A stretch of DNA of 64,000 nucleotides from Streptomyces filamentosus (GTDB taxonomy: Bacteria > Actinomycetota > Actinomycetes > Streptomycetales > Streptomycetaceae): assembly GCF_014654895.1 (NCBI RefSeq), contig NZ_BNBE01000001.1, forward strand, positions 2,703,001 through 2,767,000. The letters are read 5' to 3'. Shown piece after piece: positions 55,954-64,000 of the stretch. Position numbers and translations under genes: made by a program. Each line of letters begins with the position of its first letter. Position 1 is the stretch's first letter. Below the pieces are notes generated by a model that searched no databases, was not told the DNA's origin, and saw only the letters and a program-made list of their open reading frames with translations.

Positions 55954-57651
55954 TCAGGCCTGGCGGCGCACCTCGACGACCCGGAAGCGGTTCGAGACGA
56001 AGGCGCCGTCGCACAGCGCCGCGTTCGCCGCCGGGTTGCCGCCCGAGCCGTGGAAGTCGGAGAACGCGGCCGTCTGGTTCACGTACACCCCGCCCGTCAG
56101 GTTGAGCGAGAGCTGCGCCGACTCCTCCAGGCAGACCTCCTCCACGGCCCGCTCGGTCTCGGCGGAGGTGGTGTACGCGCCGACCGTCATCGCGCCCTTG
56201 TCGCGGATCGTGCGCCGCAGCAGCTCCAGGCCGTCGGCGGTGGAGTCCACCGAGACGGCGAAGGAGACCGGGCCGAAGCACTCGGAGAGGTACGCCGCCT
56301 CCGCGTCCGGCTTGGAGCCGTCCAGCTTGACCATGACGGGGGTGCGGACGACCGCGTCGGGGAAGTCCGGGTTGGCGACCTCGCGGGAGGCGAGGGCGAC
56401 CTCCCCGAGCCCGGCGGCCGCCTCCAGGCGGGCCTTCACGTCCGGATTGACCAGGGCGCCCAGCAGGGCGTTGGCCCGGGCGTCGTCGCCGAGGAGGCCG
56501 CCGACCGCGCCGGCCAGGTCGGCCACCACCTCGTCGTACGACTTGGGGCCCTGGTCGGTGGCGATGCCGTCGCGGGGGATCAGCAGGTTCTGCGGGGTGG
56601 TGCACATCTGGCCGCTGTACAGGGACAGCGAGAACGCCAGGTTGGACAGCATGCCCTTGTAGTCGTCGGTGGAGTCGATCAGCACCGTGTTGACGCCGGC
56701 CTTCTCCGTGTAGACCTGCGCCTGGCGGGCGTTGGCCTCCAGCCAGTCGCCGAACTCGGTGGAGCCGGTGTAGTCGATGATCCGGATCTCCGGGCGGAGC
56801 GCCAGGGTCTTGGCGATGCCCTCGCCGGGCCGCTCGGTGGCCAGCGCCACCAGGTTCGGGTCGAAGCCGGACTCGGCCAGGACCTCGCGGGCGACCTTCA
56901 CCGTCAGCGCGAGGGGGAGGACCGCGCGGGGGTGGGGCTTCACCAGGACCGCGTTGCCCGTGGCGAGGGAGGCGAACAGGCCCGGGTAGCCGTTCCACGT
57001 GGGGAAGGTGTTGCAGCCGATGACCAGGGCGATGCCGCGGCCGACCGGGGTGAACTCCTTGCTCAGCTCCAGCGGGTCCCGCTTGCCCTGCGGCTTGGAC
57101 CACGCGGCCCGGCCCGCGGGGGTGCGGGTCTGCTCCTCGTACGCGTACGCCACCGCCTCCAGGCCGCGGTCCTGCGCGTGCGGGCCGCCGGCCTGGAACG
57201 CCATCATGAACGCCTGGCCGCTGGTGTGCATGACCGCGTGGGCGAACTCGTGGGTCCGGGCCGAGATCCGGGCCAGGATCTCCAGGCAGACCAGGGCGCG
57301 CGTCTCGGGCCCGGCGTCGCGCCAGGCCGGCAGGCCGACGCGCATCGCGGGCAGCAGGACGTCGACGTCCGCGTGCGGGTATTCGACGCCCAGCTCGGGG
57401 CCGTACGGCGAGACCTCGCCGCCGGTCCAGCCGTCGGTGCCCGGCTGGTCCAGGTCGAAGCGGCCGTTCAGCACCGCCTGGTGGGCGGCGAGGCCCGCGG
57501 TGGCGTCCAGGGAGCCGTCCGCCCCGTATGCCTTCGGGTGCTCCGGGTACGGCGACCAGTAGGCGCGGCTGCGGAGGGTGGCGAGGGCCTGATCGAGTGT
57601 GGACCGGTGCTTCTCGGCCAGAACGTCGGTGGTCGGCTGGGCGGTGGCCAT
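55954..57651 (-). CDS. paaN: Phenylacetate degradation aldehyde dehydrogenase PaaN
   Basis: 565-aa aldehyde dehydrogenase of the PaaN type. It probably oxidises the ring-opened semialdehyde in phenylacetate catabolism, a role that PaaZ performs in proteobacteria. It begins MATAQPTTDVLAEKHRSTLD. ALDH features: VGRGIALVIGCNTFPTWNGY, NAVLVKPHPRAVLPLALTVK, the NAD-fold GSTEFGDW and the catalytic Cys near residue 350 in YSGQMCTTPQN. Unlike PaaZ it has no C-terminal hydratase domain. A PaaR-type operator lies 56 bases upstream. Confidence 0.93.
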   Translation of the reverse strand: MATAQPTTDVLAEKHRSTLDQALATLRSRAYWSPYPEHPKAYGADGSLDATAGLAAHQAVLNGRFDLDQPGTDGWTGGEVSPYGPELGVEYPHADVDVLLPAMRVGLPAWRDAGPETRALVCLEILARISARTHEFAHAVMHTSGQAFMMAFQAGGPHAQDRGLEAVAYAYEEQTRTPAGRAAWSKPQGKRDPLELSKEFTPVGRGIALVIGCNTFPTWNGYPGLFASLATGNAVLVKPHPRAVLPLALTVKVAREVLAESGFDPNLVALATERPGEGIAKTLALRPEIRIIDYTGSTEFGDWLEANARQAQVYTEKAGVNTVLIDSTDDYKGMLSNLAFSLSLYSGQMCTTPQNLLIPRDGIATDQGPKSYDEVVADLAGAVGGLLGDDARANALLGALVNPDVKARLEAAAGLGEVALASREVANPDFPDAVVRTPVMVKLDGSKPDAEAAYLSECFGPVSFAVSVDSTADGLELLRRTIRDKGAMTVGAYTTSAETERAVEEVCLEESAQLSLNLTGGVYVNQTAAFSDFHGSGGNPAANAALCDGAFVSNRFRVVEVRRQA

Positions 57652-57706
57652 GGATGGACCAACTCCTCGTCGAGCTGGGCAGGGAGACGCGTACGGAGTT
57701 AGAGTA

Positions 57707-57720
57707 ACCGAACGATCGGT
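57707..57720. promoter_or_regulatory. PaaR-type operator between paaN and the hydroxyacyl-CoA dehydrogenase
   Basis: ACCGAACGATCGGT, identical over 14 bases to the site before paaA. It stands in the 125-254-base divergent region and could control both genes. TGTGGAAAA, a weak DnaA box, follows at 57745. Confidence 0.85.
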
Positions 57721-57904
57721 CGGGACAAGGGGGTCCGCCGATCCTGTGGAAAACCCATCGGGGAGGATCACTCCTATGAGCGCCGAAACGAGCGCCGGAA
57801 CGAGCGGCGACACGAGCGGCGGCACGGACGGAACGGATCCCGGGACACCCGGAGACCCGAGCGCCGCCGCGCACACCGAACGGACCGGCAGGGGGAGCGT
57901 CACC

Positions 57905-59413
57905 ATGGAGAAGGCGATCGGACGGGACCGGACCGTGGCCGTCGTCGGCAGCGGCACCATGGGCCAGGGGATCGCGCAGGTCGCGCTGGTCGCCGGCCAT
58001 CCGGTGCGCCTCTACGACAGCGCCCCGGGCCGGGCGGCCGAGGCCGTCGCCGCCATCGGGGCCCGCCTGGACCGCCTCGTCGAGAAGGGCCGGCTGGACG
58101 CCGCCGCCCGAGAGGACGCCGCCGGGCGGCTGCACGCCGCCGGGGAGCTCGCCGAGCTCGCCGACGCGGCCCTCGTCGTCGAGGCGATCGTCGAGGACCT
58201 CACGGTCAAGCGCGGACTCTTCGCCGCCCTGGAGGAGGTCGTCGCCGACGACGCCCTCCTCGCCACCAACACTTCCTCCCTCTCCGTCACCGCCATCGCC
58301 GGAGCACTGCGGCTGCCCGGCCGCTTCGTCGGCCTGCACTTCTTCAACCCGGCGCCGCTGCTCCCCCTCGTCGAGGTCGTCCGAGGCTTCGCGAGCGACG
58401 AGTCCGCCGCCACGCGCGCGTACGAGACGGTGAAGGCATGGGGCAAGACGCCGGTGCGCTGCGCCGACACCCCCGGCTTCATCGTCAACCGGATCGCCCG
58501 CCCCTTCTACGCGGAGGCGTTCCGCGTGTACGAGGAGGGCGCGGCCGACCCGGCCACGATCGACGCGGCGCTGAGCGAGTGCGGCGGCTTCCGGATGGGG
58601 CCCTTCGAACTGACCGACCTGATCGGCCAGGACGTCAACGAGGCCGTGACCCGCTCCGTGTGGGAGTCCTTCTTCCAGGACCCGAAGTTCACGCCCTCGC
58701 TGGCGCAGCGGCGGCTGGTGGAGTCGGGGCGGCTGGGCCGCAAGACCGGGCACGGCTGGTACCCGTACGGCGAGGGCGCGGAGCGGCCCCGGCCGCACAC
58801 CGCGCCGCCCGCCGAGGCGCCCGCCGAGATCACCGTCGAGGGCGACCTCGGCCCGGCCCGCGCGCTGGTCGCCATGGCCCGCGAGGCCGGGATCACCGTG
58901 CACGAGACGGACGAGGACCGGGGCACCCGGATCCTGCTCCCGGGCGGGGGCCAGCTGGTGCTCGCCGACGGCCAGACCTCGGTCGAGTTCCGCGACGTCG
59001 TCTACTTCGACCTCTCCCTCGACTACCGGGAGGCGACCCGGATCGTGCTCTCCGCCTCCGAGGTCACGGCCTGGGAGACCCTGCGCGGGGCGATCGGCCT
59101 CTTCCAGGCGCTCGGCAAGAAGGTCAGCGTCATCGGGGACGTCCCCGGCATGATCGTCGCCCGCACGGTGGCGATGCTGATCGACCTCGCGGCCGACGCC
59201 GTCGCCAAGGGCGTGGCCACCGCCGAGGACATCGACACCGCGATGCGGCTGGGCGTCAACTACCCGGTCGGGCCGTTCGAGTGGCGCCGCAGGCTCGGCG
59301 CCGCGTGGGCGCACGAAGTCCTCGACGAGCTGCACGCGCGCGTGCCCACCGGGCGCTACGCGCCCTCCCTGGCGCTCTACCGCCGTACCTACGCCGAGAT
59401 GGGTGGCGAGTGA
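57905..59413 (+). CDS. 3-hydroxyacyl-CoA dehydrogenase (PaaH-like)
   Basis: NAD-dependent enzyme of the lower phenylacetate or beta-oxidation pathway. 502 aa from ATG 57905 (GGGGGAGCG upstream); an in-frame ATG at 57776 with GGGGAGG would add 43 Thr/Gly/Ser-rich residues. Rossmann motif VAVVGSGTMGQGIAQVA (10-26); catalytic region LATNTSSLSVTAIAG and LHFFNPAPLLPLVEVVRG (His), then TPGFIVNRIARPFYAEAFRV. A second C-terminal dehydrogenase-like helical domain ends ALYRRTYAEMGGE, as in the fused PaaC/PaaH of pseudomonads. One base separates it from the tetR gene, so they are co-transcribed. Confidence 0.93.
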   Translation: MEKAIGRDRTVAVVGSGTMGQGIAQVALVAGHPVRLYDSAPGRAAEAVAAIGARLDRLVEKGRLDAAAREDAAGRLHAAGELAELADAALVVEAIVEDLTVKRGLFAALEEVVADDALLATNTSSLSVTAIAGALRLPGRFVGLHFFNPAPLLPLVEVVRGFASDESAATRAYETVKAWGKTPVRCADTPGFIVNRIARPFYAEAFRVYEEGAADPATIDAALSECGGFRMGPFELTDLIGQDVNEAVTRSVWESFFQDPKFTPSLAQRRLVESGRLGRKTGHGWYPYGEGAERPRPHTAPPAEAPAEITVEGDLGPARALVAMAREAGITVHETDEDRGTRILLPGGGQLVLADGQTSVEFRDVVYFDLSLDYREATRIVLSASEVTAWETLRGAIGLFQALGKKVSVIGDVPGMIVARTVAMLIDLAADAVAKGVATAEDIDTAMRLGVNYPVGPFEWRRRLGAAWAHEVLDELHARVPTGRYAPSLALYRRTYAEMGGE

Positions 59414-59414
59414 C

Positions 59415-60005
59415 ATGACCACCGCGAGACGCGACACCTACACCCCCGAGACGCTGCTCTCGGTCGCGGTGCGGGTCTTCAACGAGCGCGGTTACGACGG
59501 CACCTCCATGGAGCACCTGTCCAAGGCGGCGGGGATCTCCAAGTCCTCGATCTACCACCACGTGACGGGCAAGGAGGAGCTGCTGCGGCGGGCCGTCAGC
59601 CGGGCGCTCGACGGGCTCTTCGCGATCCTCGACGAGCCGGGCGCGGTGCGCGGCCGGGCGGTGGAACGGGTCGAGTACGTGACCCGGCGGACCGTCGAGG
59701 TGCTGATGGCGGAGCTGCCGTACGTGACGCTGCTGCTGCGGGTGCGGGGCAACACCGCGACCGAGCGGTGGGCGATGGAGCGGCGGCGCGAGTTCGACCA
59801 CCGGGTGGCCGACCTCCTGGGGGCGGCGGCGGCCGACGGGGACCTGCGGTCCGACGTGGACATCCGGCTCGCGACCCGGCTCCTCTTCGGCATGATCAAC
59901 TCGCTGGTGGAGTGGTACCGGCCGCATCCGGACCAGACGGACCGCGACCAGCTCGCCGAGACCGTCGCCCGGCTGGCCTTCGACGGGCTCCGCAAGGCCG
60001 GCTGA
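59415..60005 (+). CDS. paaR: TetR family regulator, probable PaaR
   Basis: 196 aa from ATG 59415 (one base after the preceding stop). TetR N-terminal HTH: LLSVAVRVFNERGYDGTSME and LSKAAGISKSSIYHHVTGKE. The ligand domain is helical (VEYVTRRTVEVLMAEL). It lies in the paa cluster, downstream of a gene with a PaaR-type operator, and such operators fit TetR-type PaaR of C. glutamicum that responds to phenylacetyl-CoA. The assignment as PaaR is from context and the operator match. Confidence 0.8.
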   Translation: MTTARRDTYTPETLLSVAVRVFNERGYDGTSMEHLSKAAGISKSSIYHHVTGKEELLRRAVSRALDGLFAILDEPGAVRGRAVERVEYVTRRTVEVLMAELPYVTLLLRVRGNTATERWAMERRREFDHRVADLLGAAAADGDLRSDVDIRLATRLLFGMINSLVEWYRPHPDQTDRDQLAETVARLAFDGLRKAG

Positions 60006-60109
60006 GGGCCCGGCTGCACGGCGCGCGGGCCGTCGCGGCCCGCGGGGCCGGTGGTGGCGGCCGGGAAGGGCCACGAAGGGCCCGGCGCGGGCCTGGAAGG
60101 CGTGCAGGA

Positions 60110-60137
60110 GGGCCCCGGGGTGTTCCGGGGCCCTTTT
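60110..60137 (+). terminator. Intrinsic terminator after the tetR gene
   Basis: GGGCCCCGG (60110-60118), loop GGTGTT, CCGGGGCCC (60125-60133), then TTTT. It lies 104 bases after the stop and is preceded by several GGAAGG/GGGCC elements. Confidence 0.85.
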
Positions 60138-60140
60138 CCC

Positions 60141-60254
60141 TCGTCGGTCCGGTTTCCTCGTCGGTCCGGTTTCCTCGTCCGTCCGGCTCGGGGAGGCGCC
60201 GGACGGCCTCAGGACCTCACGGATTCCCGACCTCACGGATTCCCGACCTCACGG
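60141..60254. repeat. Two tandem repeat arrays between paaR and bkdR
   Basis: TCGTCGGTCCGGTTTCC (17 bp) occurs 2.7 times from 60141 to 60186. ACCTCACGGATTCCCG (16 bp) occurs 2.6 times from 60214 to 60254, the last copy running over the end of the Lrp gene. Both look like recent slippage expansions. Confidence 0.85.
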
Positions 60255-60815
60255 CCTCGGGTCGCCGTTGAGGTCCATCTCGTCGAAGACCAGCAGGGTG
60301 CGGGTCGAGAGCACCTCCGGGATGGCCTGGAGGCGGGTGAGGACCAGTTCGCGCAGGGTCCGGTTGTCCGGGGTGTGGACCAGCAGCAGGACGTCGAAGT
60401 CGCCGCTGACCAGCGCGATGTGCGCGGCGCCGGGGAGCGCTTCGAGCTGCTCGCGGACCGTGCGCCAGGAGTTCTGGACGATCTTGAGCGTGATGTAGGC
60501 GGAGGCGCCGTGGCCCGCCCGCTCGTGGTTGATGCGGGCACTGAAGCCGCGGATCACGCCGTCGTCGATGAGCCGGTTGATCCGGGCGTAGGCGTTGGCC
60601 CGGGAGACGTGCACCCGCTCGGCTACGGAGCGCACCGAGGCCCGTCCGTCCGTTCGGAGCAACCGCAGGATGTCCCGGTCTATCGCGTCCAGCGGCCGGG
60701 CCGGGACGGCGTGCGCCGGAGCGTCCGGGGGCGCGCTCAGCACCTCCCCCGCCATGTCCCCCGCCGTCTCGTCCGGGGCGCCGCCCCGGGCGACGGCCAT
60801 TTGTTCATCCGCCAT
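60249..60815 (-). CDS. bkdR: Lrp/AsnC family regulator, probable BkdR
   Basis: 188 aa from ATG 60815 with GGGGGGAC upstream. A disordered 40-residue N terminus is followed by an HTH (LDAIDRDILRLLRTDGRASV, VAERVHVSRANAYARINRLI) and the RAM ligand/oligomer domain (YITLKIVQNSWRTVREQLEA, HIALVSGDFDVLLLVHTPDN). It is divergent from the 2-oxoacid dehydrogenase operon, the arrangement of bkdR and bkd genes in Streptomyces. The C-terminal end overlaps a tandem repeat. Confidence 0.85.
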   Translation of the reverse strand: MADEQMAVARGGAPDETAGDMAGEVLSAPPDAPAHAVPARPLDAIDRDILRLLRTDGRASVRSVAERVHVSRANAYARINRLIDDGVIRGFSARINHERAGHGASAYITLKIVQNSWRTVREQLEALPGAAHIALVSGDFDVLLLVHTPDNRTLRELVLTRLQAIPEVLSTRTLLVFDEMDLNGDPRP

Positions 60816-60916
60816 GTCCCCCCGCCTCTCTCCCGTGGACGACCTGTCTCTATCCCAGGCTGTGGAGAACCGTTTGTCCACAGGCTGAAGGTGCCTGTAG
60901 CCAAAATGCCTCCACG

Positions 60917-60930
60917 ACCGAACAATCGGT
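60917..60930. promoter_or_regulatory. PaaR-type operator upstream of the bkd operon
   Basis: ACCGAACAATCGGT, one base different from the two paa operators, in the 186-base region between bkdR and the E1 alpha gene. Nearby are two inverted DnaA boxes: TGTGGAGAA (60861-60869) and a perfect TTGTCCACA (60874-60882). Confidence 0.7.
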
Positions 60931-61001
60931 AGGTGAGGCGCGCCACACCCGCGCCACCCGCCTTCGGGTCTCATACCCGCTCCCACGAGGAGGTGGACTC
61001 G

Positions 61002-62153
61002 TTGCAACAGCGCAGTTCGACAGTCCAGGAGCCGCACGCCGAGACGGCCCACCGGCCCACCCCGCCGCCCGCCTGGCGGCCGCGGACCGACCCCGCCCCG
61101 CTGCTGCCCGACACCGAGCCGCTGCGCGTGCTCGGCACGGACGCCGTGGCCGACGCCGACCCCGCGCTGCTGCGCCGGCTGTACGCGGAGCTGGTCCGCG
61201 GCCGCCGGTACAACGCCCAGGCGACCGCCCTCACCAAGCAGGGCCGGCTCGCCGTCTACCCGTCCACCACCGGGCAGGAGGCGTGCGAGATCGCCGCCGC
61301 CCTCGCCCTGGAGGAGCGGGACTGGCTCTTCCCCTCGTACCGCGACACCCTGGCGGCCGTCGCCCGGGGCCTCGACCCCGTGCAGGCGCTCACCCTGCTG
61401 CGCGGCGACTGGCACACCGGCTACGACCCGCGCGAGCACCGCATCGCGCCGCTGTGCACCCCCCTCGCCACCCAGCTGCCGCACGCCGTGGGCCTCGCGC
61501 ACGCGGCCCGGCTGAAGGGCGACGACGTGGTCGCGCTCGCCATGGTCGGCGACGGCGGCACCAGCGAGGGCGACTTCCACGAGGCCCTGAACTTCGCCGC
61601 CGTCTGGCAGGCGCCGGTGGTCTTCCTCGTGCAGAACAACGGCTTCGCGATCTCCGTGCCGCTCGCCAAGCAGACCGCCGCCCCCTCCCTCGCCCACAAG
61701 GCCGTCGGCTACGGCATGCCGGGCCGTCTGGTGGACGGCAACGACGCGGTCGCGGTGCACCAGGTCCTCACCGAGGCCGTGGCCCGCGCGCGGCGCGGCG
61801 GCGGCCCCACCCTGGTGGAGGCCATCACCTACCGGATCGACGCCCACACCAACGCCGACGACGCCACCCGCTACCGCGCGGACGGCGAGGTCGAGGCATG
61901 GCGGGCGCACGACCCGGTGCTCCTCCTGGAGCGCGAGCTGACCGCGCGGGGCCTGCTCGACGAGGACGGCCGCCGCGCGGCGGCCGAGGCCGCCGAGACG
62001 ATGGCCGCCGAACTGCGCGAGCGGATGAACGCCGACCCGGTGCTCGACCCGATGGACCTCTTCACCCACGTCTACGCCGAGCAGACCGCGCAGCTGCGCG
62101 AGCAGGCGGCGCAGCTGCGGGCCGAACTCGAAGCGGAGGGCGAGAGCCGATGA
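61002..62153 (+). CDS. bkdA: Branched-chain 2-oxoacid dehydrogenase E1 component, alpha subunit
   Basis: Thiamine-dependent decarboxylase subunit supplying branched acyl-CoA starters for fatty acids. I start at TTG 61002, eight bases after a perfect AGGAGG (60988-60993), giving 383 aa. TPP-binding motif: AMVGDGGTSEGDFHEALNFA ending at VFLVQNNGFAI (the GDG...NN signature). EERDWLFPSYRDTLAAVARG and YRIDAHTNADDATRYR are typical of E1 alpha. A pyruvate dehydrogenase is possible, but the divergent Lrp-type gene favours a branched-chain substrate. Confidence 0.9.
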   Translation: MQQRSSTVQEPHAETAHRPTPPPAWRPRTDPAPLLPDTEPLRVLGTDAVADADPALLRRLYAELVRGRRYNAQATALTKQGRLAVYPSTTGQEACEIAAALALEERDWLFPSYRDTLAAVARGLDPVQALTLLRGDWHTGYDPREHRIAPLCTPLATQLPHAVGLAHAARLKGDDVVALAMVGDGGTSEGDFHEALNFAAVWQAPVVFLVQNNGFAISVPLAKQTAAPSLAHKAVGYGMPGRLVDGNDAVAVHQVLTEAVARARRGGGPTLVEAITYRIDAHTNADDATRYRADGEVEAWRAHDPVLLLERELTARGLLDEDGRRAAAEAAETMAAELRERMNADPVLDPMDLFTHVYAEQTAQLREQAAQLRAELEAEGESR

Positions 62154-63184
62154 CGACGGCGACGACCGGCGCGGCCGCCAAGGCGGCGGGCCGGACCAAG
62201 CCGGCCACGATGGCGCAGGCGCTCCAGCGCGCCATGCGCGACGCGATGGCCGAGGACCCGACCGTCCACGTGATGGGCGAGGACGTCGGCACCCTCGGCG
62301 GGGTCTTCCGGGTCACCGACGGACTCGCCAAGGAGTTCGGCGAGGACCGCTGCACGGACACGCCGCTGGCCGAGGCGGGCATCCTCGGCGCGGCCGTCGG
62401 CATGGCCATGTACGGCCTGCGGCCGGTGGTCGAGATGCAGTTCGACGCCTTCGCCTACCCGGCGTTCGAACAGCTCGTCTCGCACGTGGCGAAGATGCGG
62501 AACCGGACGCGCGGCGCGATGCCGATGCCGATGGTCATCCGCGTGCCGTACGGCGGTGGCATCGGCGGCGTCGAGCACCACAGCGACTCCTCCGAGATCT
62601 ACTACATGGCCACCCCGGGCCTGCACGTGGTCACCCCGGCCACCGTCGAGGACGCCTACGGGCTGCTGCGGGCGGCCATCGCCTCCGACGACCCGGTGGT
62701 CTTCCTGGAGCCCAAGCGGCTCTACTGGTCGAAGTCCGACTGGTCCCCCGAGGCCCCCGCGCGCGTGGAGCCCCTCGGCAGGGCCGTGGTCCGCAGGCCC
62801 GGCACCAGCGCCACCCTGATCACCTACGGCCCCTCGCTGCCGGTCTGCCTGGAGGCGGCCGAGGCGGCCACCGCCGAGGGCTGGGACCTGGAGGTCGTGG
62901 ACCTCCGCTCGCTCGTGCCCTTCGACGACGAGACCGTCGCCGCGTCGGTGCGGCGCACCGGCCGCGCGGTCGTGGTCCATGAGTCGGGCGGCTTCGCCGG
63001 ACCCGGCGCGGAGATCGCCGCCCGGGTCACCGAGCGCTGCTTCCACCACCTGGAGGCGCCGGTGCTGCGCGTCGCGGGCTTCGACGTCCCCTACCCGCCG
63101 CCGATGCTGGAGCGGCACCATCTGCCGGGCGTCGACCGGGTCCTGGACGCGGTCGCGCGCCTCCAGTGGGAGGCGGGCAACTGA
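62150..63184 (+). CDS. bkdB: Branched-chain 2-oxoacid dehydrogenase E1 component, beta subunit
   Basis: 344 aa from ATG 62150 (ATGA overlap with E1 alpha). The core begins ATMAQALQRAMRDAMAEDPT and continues VMGEDVGTLGGVFRVTDGLA, FGEDRCTDTPLAEAGILGAA, GGGIGGVEHHSDSSEIYYMA. The C-terminal transketolase domain has LEVVDLRSLVPFDDETVAAS and VVVHESGGFAGPGAEIAARV. It forms the alpha2beta2 E1 with the upstream product. The stop overlaps the E2 gene (TGATG). Confidence 0.95.
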   Translation: MTTATTGAAAKAAGRTKPATMAQALQRAMRDAMAEDPTVHVMGEDVGTLGGVFRVTDGLAKEFGEDRCTDTPLAEAGILGAAVGMAMYGLRPVVEMQFDAFAYPAFEQLVSHVAKMRNRTRGAMPMPMVIRVPYGGGIGGVEHHSDSSEIYYMATPGLHVVTPATVEDAYGLLRAAIASDDPVVFLEPKRLYWSKSDWSPEAPARVEPLGRAVVRRPGTSATLITYGPSLPVCLEAAEAATAEGWDLEVVDLRSLVPFDDETVAASVRRTGRAVVVHESGGFAGPGAEIAARVTERCFHHLEAPVLRVAGFDVPYPPPMLERHHLPGVDRVLDAVARLQWEAGN

Positions 63185-64000
63185 TGGCCCAGGTGCTCGA
63201 ATTCAAGCTCCCCGACCTCGGTGAGGGACTCACCGAGGCCGAGATCGTCCGCTGGCTGGTGAACGTCGGCGACGTCGTCGCGATCGACCAGCCCGTCGTC
63301 GAGGTCGAGACCGCCAAGGCGATGGTCGAGGTGCCCTGCCCGTACGGCGGCGTGGTCACCGCCCGCTTCGGCGAGGAGGGCACCGAACTCCCCGTCGGCG
63401 CGCCGCTCCTGACGGTCGCCGTCGGCGCCGCCGGTACGGTGCCGGCCGGTGCGCCCGCCCCGTCCCCCGGGGCGGAGCAGGCCGCCGAGACCGCCGTCTC
63501 CTCCGAGTACTCCGGCAACGTCCTCGTCGGCTACGGCACGGCGGGCCCCGCGGCCCGGCGGCGCCGGATCCGCCCCCAGTCCCCGGCCGTCGCGCATCCC
63601 ACGCCGACTGCGGCGGCCGGCCCCACCCCGACGGCCCGGACGGCGGCCCCCGCGGCCCCGGCGGCCCCCACCGCTCCGGCCGCGCCCGCCGCCGGGCCCG
63701 AGGGGCCGGTCCCGGTCATCTCCCCGCTGGTGCGGAAGCTGGCCCGCGACCGGGGACTCGATCTGCGCGAGGTGCGCGGCTCGGGCCCCGAGGGCCTGAT
63801 CCTGCGGGCCGACGTCGACCGGGCCCTCGCCGCCCGCGAGACGCTCGTCGCGACTCCCGGCGCAGCACCCGGCGTGGCGCCCGGCGCGACAGCGGTCGTG
63901 GCGGCCGTCGAGCCGGTCCCGTCCGCCGTCCCCACCGCCGCGCGTGCCTCGGCCACCGCCCCGGCGGGGGAGCGGATCCCGCTGCGAGGGCTGCGCGGGG
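63184..64000 (+). CDS. bkdC: 2-oxoacid dehydrogenase E2 component, dihydrolipoyl acyltransferase (partial, runs off the window)
   Basis: About 272 residues are present from ATG 63184. The lipoyl domain (about 5-80) has PDLGEGLTEAEIVRWLVNVG and the lipoylated K45 in VETAKAMVEV. An Ala/Pro-rich swinging linker follows, then the peripheral-subunit-binding domain (about 180-215: ISPLVRKLARDRGLDLREVR, GSGPEGLILRADVDRAL), and a second Ala/Pro linker. The catalytic domain begins at the very end (ERIPLRGLRG). The window edge cuts the gene. It completes the E1-E2 core of the complex. Confidence 0.94.
   Translation, partial: MAQVLEFKLPDLGEGLTEAEIVRWLVNVGDVVAIDQPVVEVETAKAMVEVPCPYGGVVTARFGEEGTELPVGAPLLTVAVGAAGTVPAGAPAPSPGAEQAAETAVSSEYSGNVLVGYGTAGPAARRRRIRPQSPAVAHPTPTAAAGPTPTARTAAPAAPAAPTAPAAPAAGPEGPVPVISPLVRKLARDRGLDLREVRGSGPEGLILRADVDRALAARETLVATPGAAPGVAPGATAVVAAVEPVPSAVPTAARASATAPAGERIPLRGLRG

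Noticed and set aside
57776..57904. 43-residue N-terminal extension of the 3-hydroxyacyl-CoA dehydrogenase
   Set aside because: It has a possible ribosome binding site but is Thr/Gly/Ser-rich and makes the protein longer than the family; kept only as an alternative start.
55898..59437. 1179-aa antisense frame over the hydroxyacyl-CoA dehydrogenase and paaN
   Set aside because: It mixes antisense and out-of-frame translations of two recognised enzymes.

Overview
The window is a high-GC actinobacterial chromosome segment, almost certainly from a Streptomyces species, centred on the replication origin. Support for this is the gene order yidC-yidD-rnpA-rpmH / dnaA / oriC / dnaN-gnd-recF-dciA-gyrB-gyrA, the long dnaA-dnaN spacer packed with DnaA boxes, frequent GTG and TTG starts, and a gene order (crgA, DUF881, trpG, srtE1-srtE2, pknB, pbpA, rodA, pstP, fhaB, fhaA) that matches the S. 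coelicolor region just left of dnaA as I remember it.

Layout: (1) 1-14,475 is the replication core, ending with the DUF3566 membrane protein, tRNA-Ile(GAT) and a DLW-39 microprotein. (2) 14.7-22.6 kb is accessory: a secreted membrane-anchored protein, a Ser/Thr kinase, an HTH regulator, tRNA-Ala(TGC), an ECF41-type sigma factor operon with its own candidate promoter, and small Streptomyces-specific membrane proteins. (3) 22.8-39.6 kb holds cyclophilin, rhomboid, a DnaA-box cluster and crgA, then the cell-envelope block: two class E sortases and the kinase/phosphatase/FHA/PBP/RodA signalling operon. The sortase pair is split by a ~2 kb insertion carrying a large TnpB/Cas12-like RuvC nuclease with all catalytic residues intact. 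A lower-GC islet with a Cys-containing secreted protein follows. (4) 39.6-48.2 kb holds a 710-bp strand-asymmetric non-coding stretch, tRNA-Leu(CAG), a two-component system whose kinase has an extra membrane-anchored C-terminal domain, a MarR/membrane-protein pair, DUF2252, a J-domain protein behind a G-quadruplex-like tract, and a rhodanese. (5) 48.2-60.0 kb is phenylacetate catabolism: an acyl-CoA dehydrogenase, paaABCDE as one overlapping operon, paaN, a 3-hydroxyacyl-CoA dehydrogenase and a TetR regulator that is probably PaaR. DUF5819-HTTM-TrmH genes sit between them. (6) 60.2-64 kb is a branched-chain 2-oxoacid dehydrogenase operon (E1alpha, E1beta, partial E2) divergent from an Lrp/AsnC regulator.

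How it fits together: the replication genes, DnaA boxes and gyrase form the initiation machinery. The sortase/PknB/PbpA/RodA/PstP/Fha/CrgA block links wall synthesis and division to phospho-signalling. The phenylacetate genes share a 14-bp operator that fits the PaaR consensus, and a third copy stands before the 2-oxoacid dehydrogenase operon, suggesting a wider regulon. The most unusual item is the TnpB-like insertion between srtE1 and srtE2, with a strong hairpin at its right end and an 8-bp direct repeat at its edges. It is a candidate RNA-guided nuclease locus. All calls come from reading the sequence; no database search was run.
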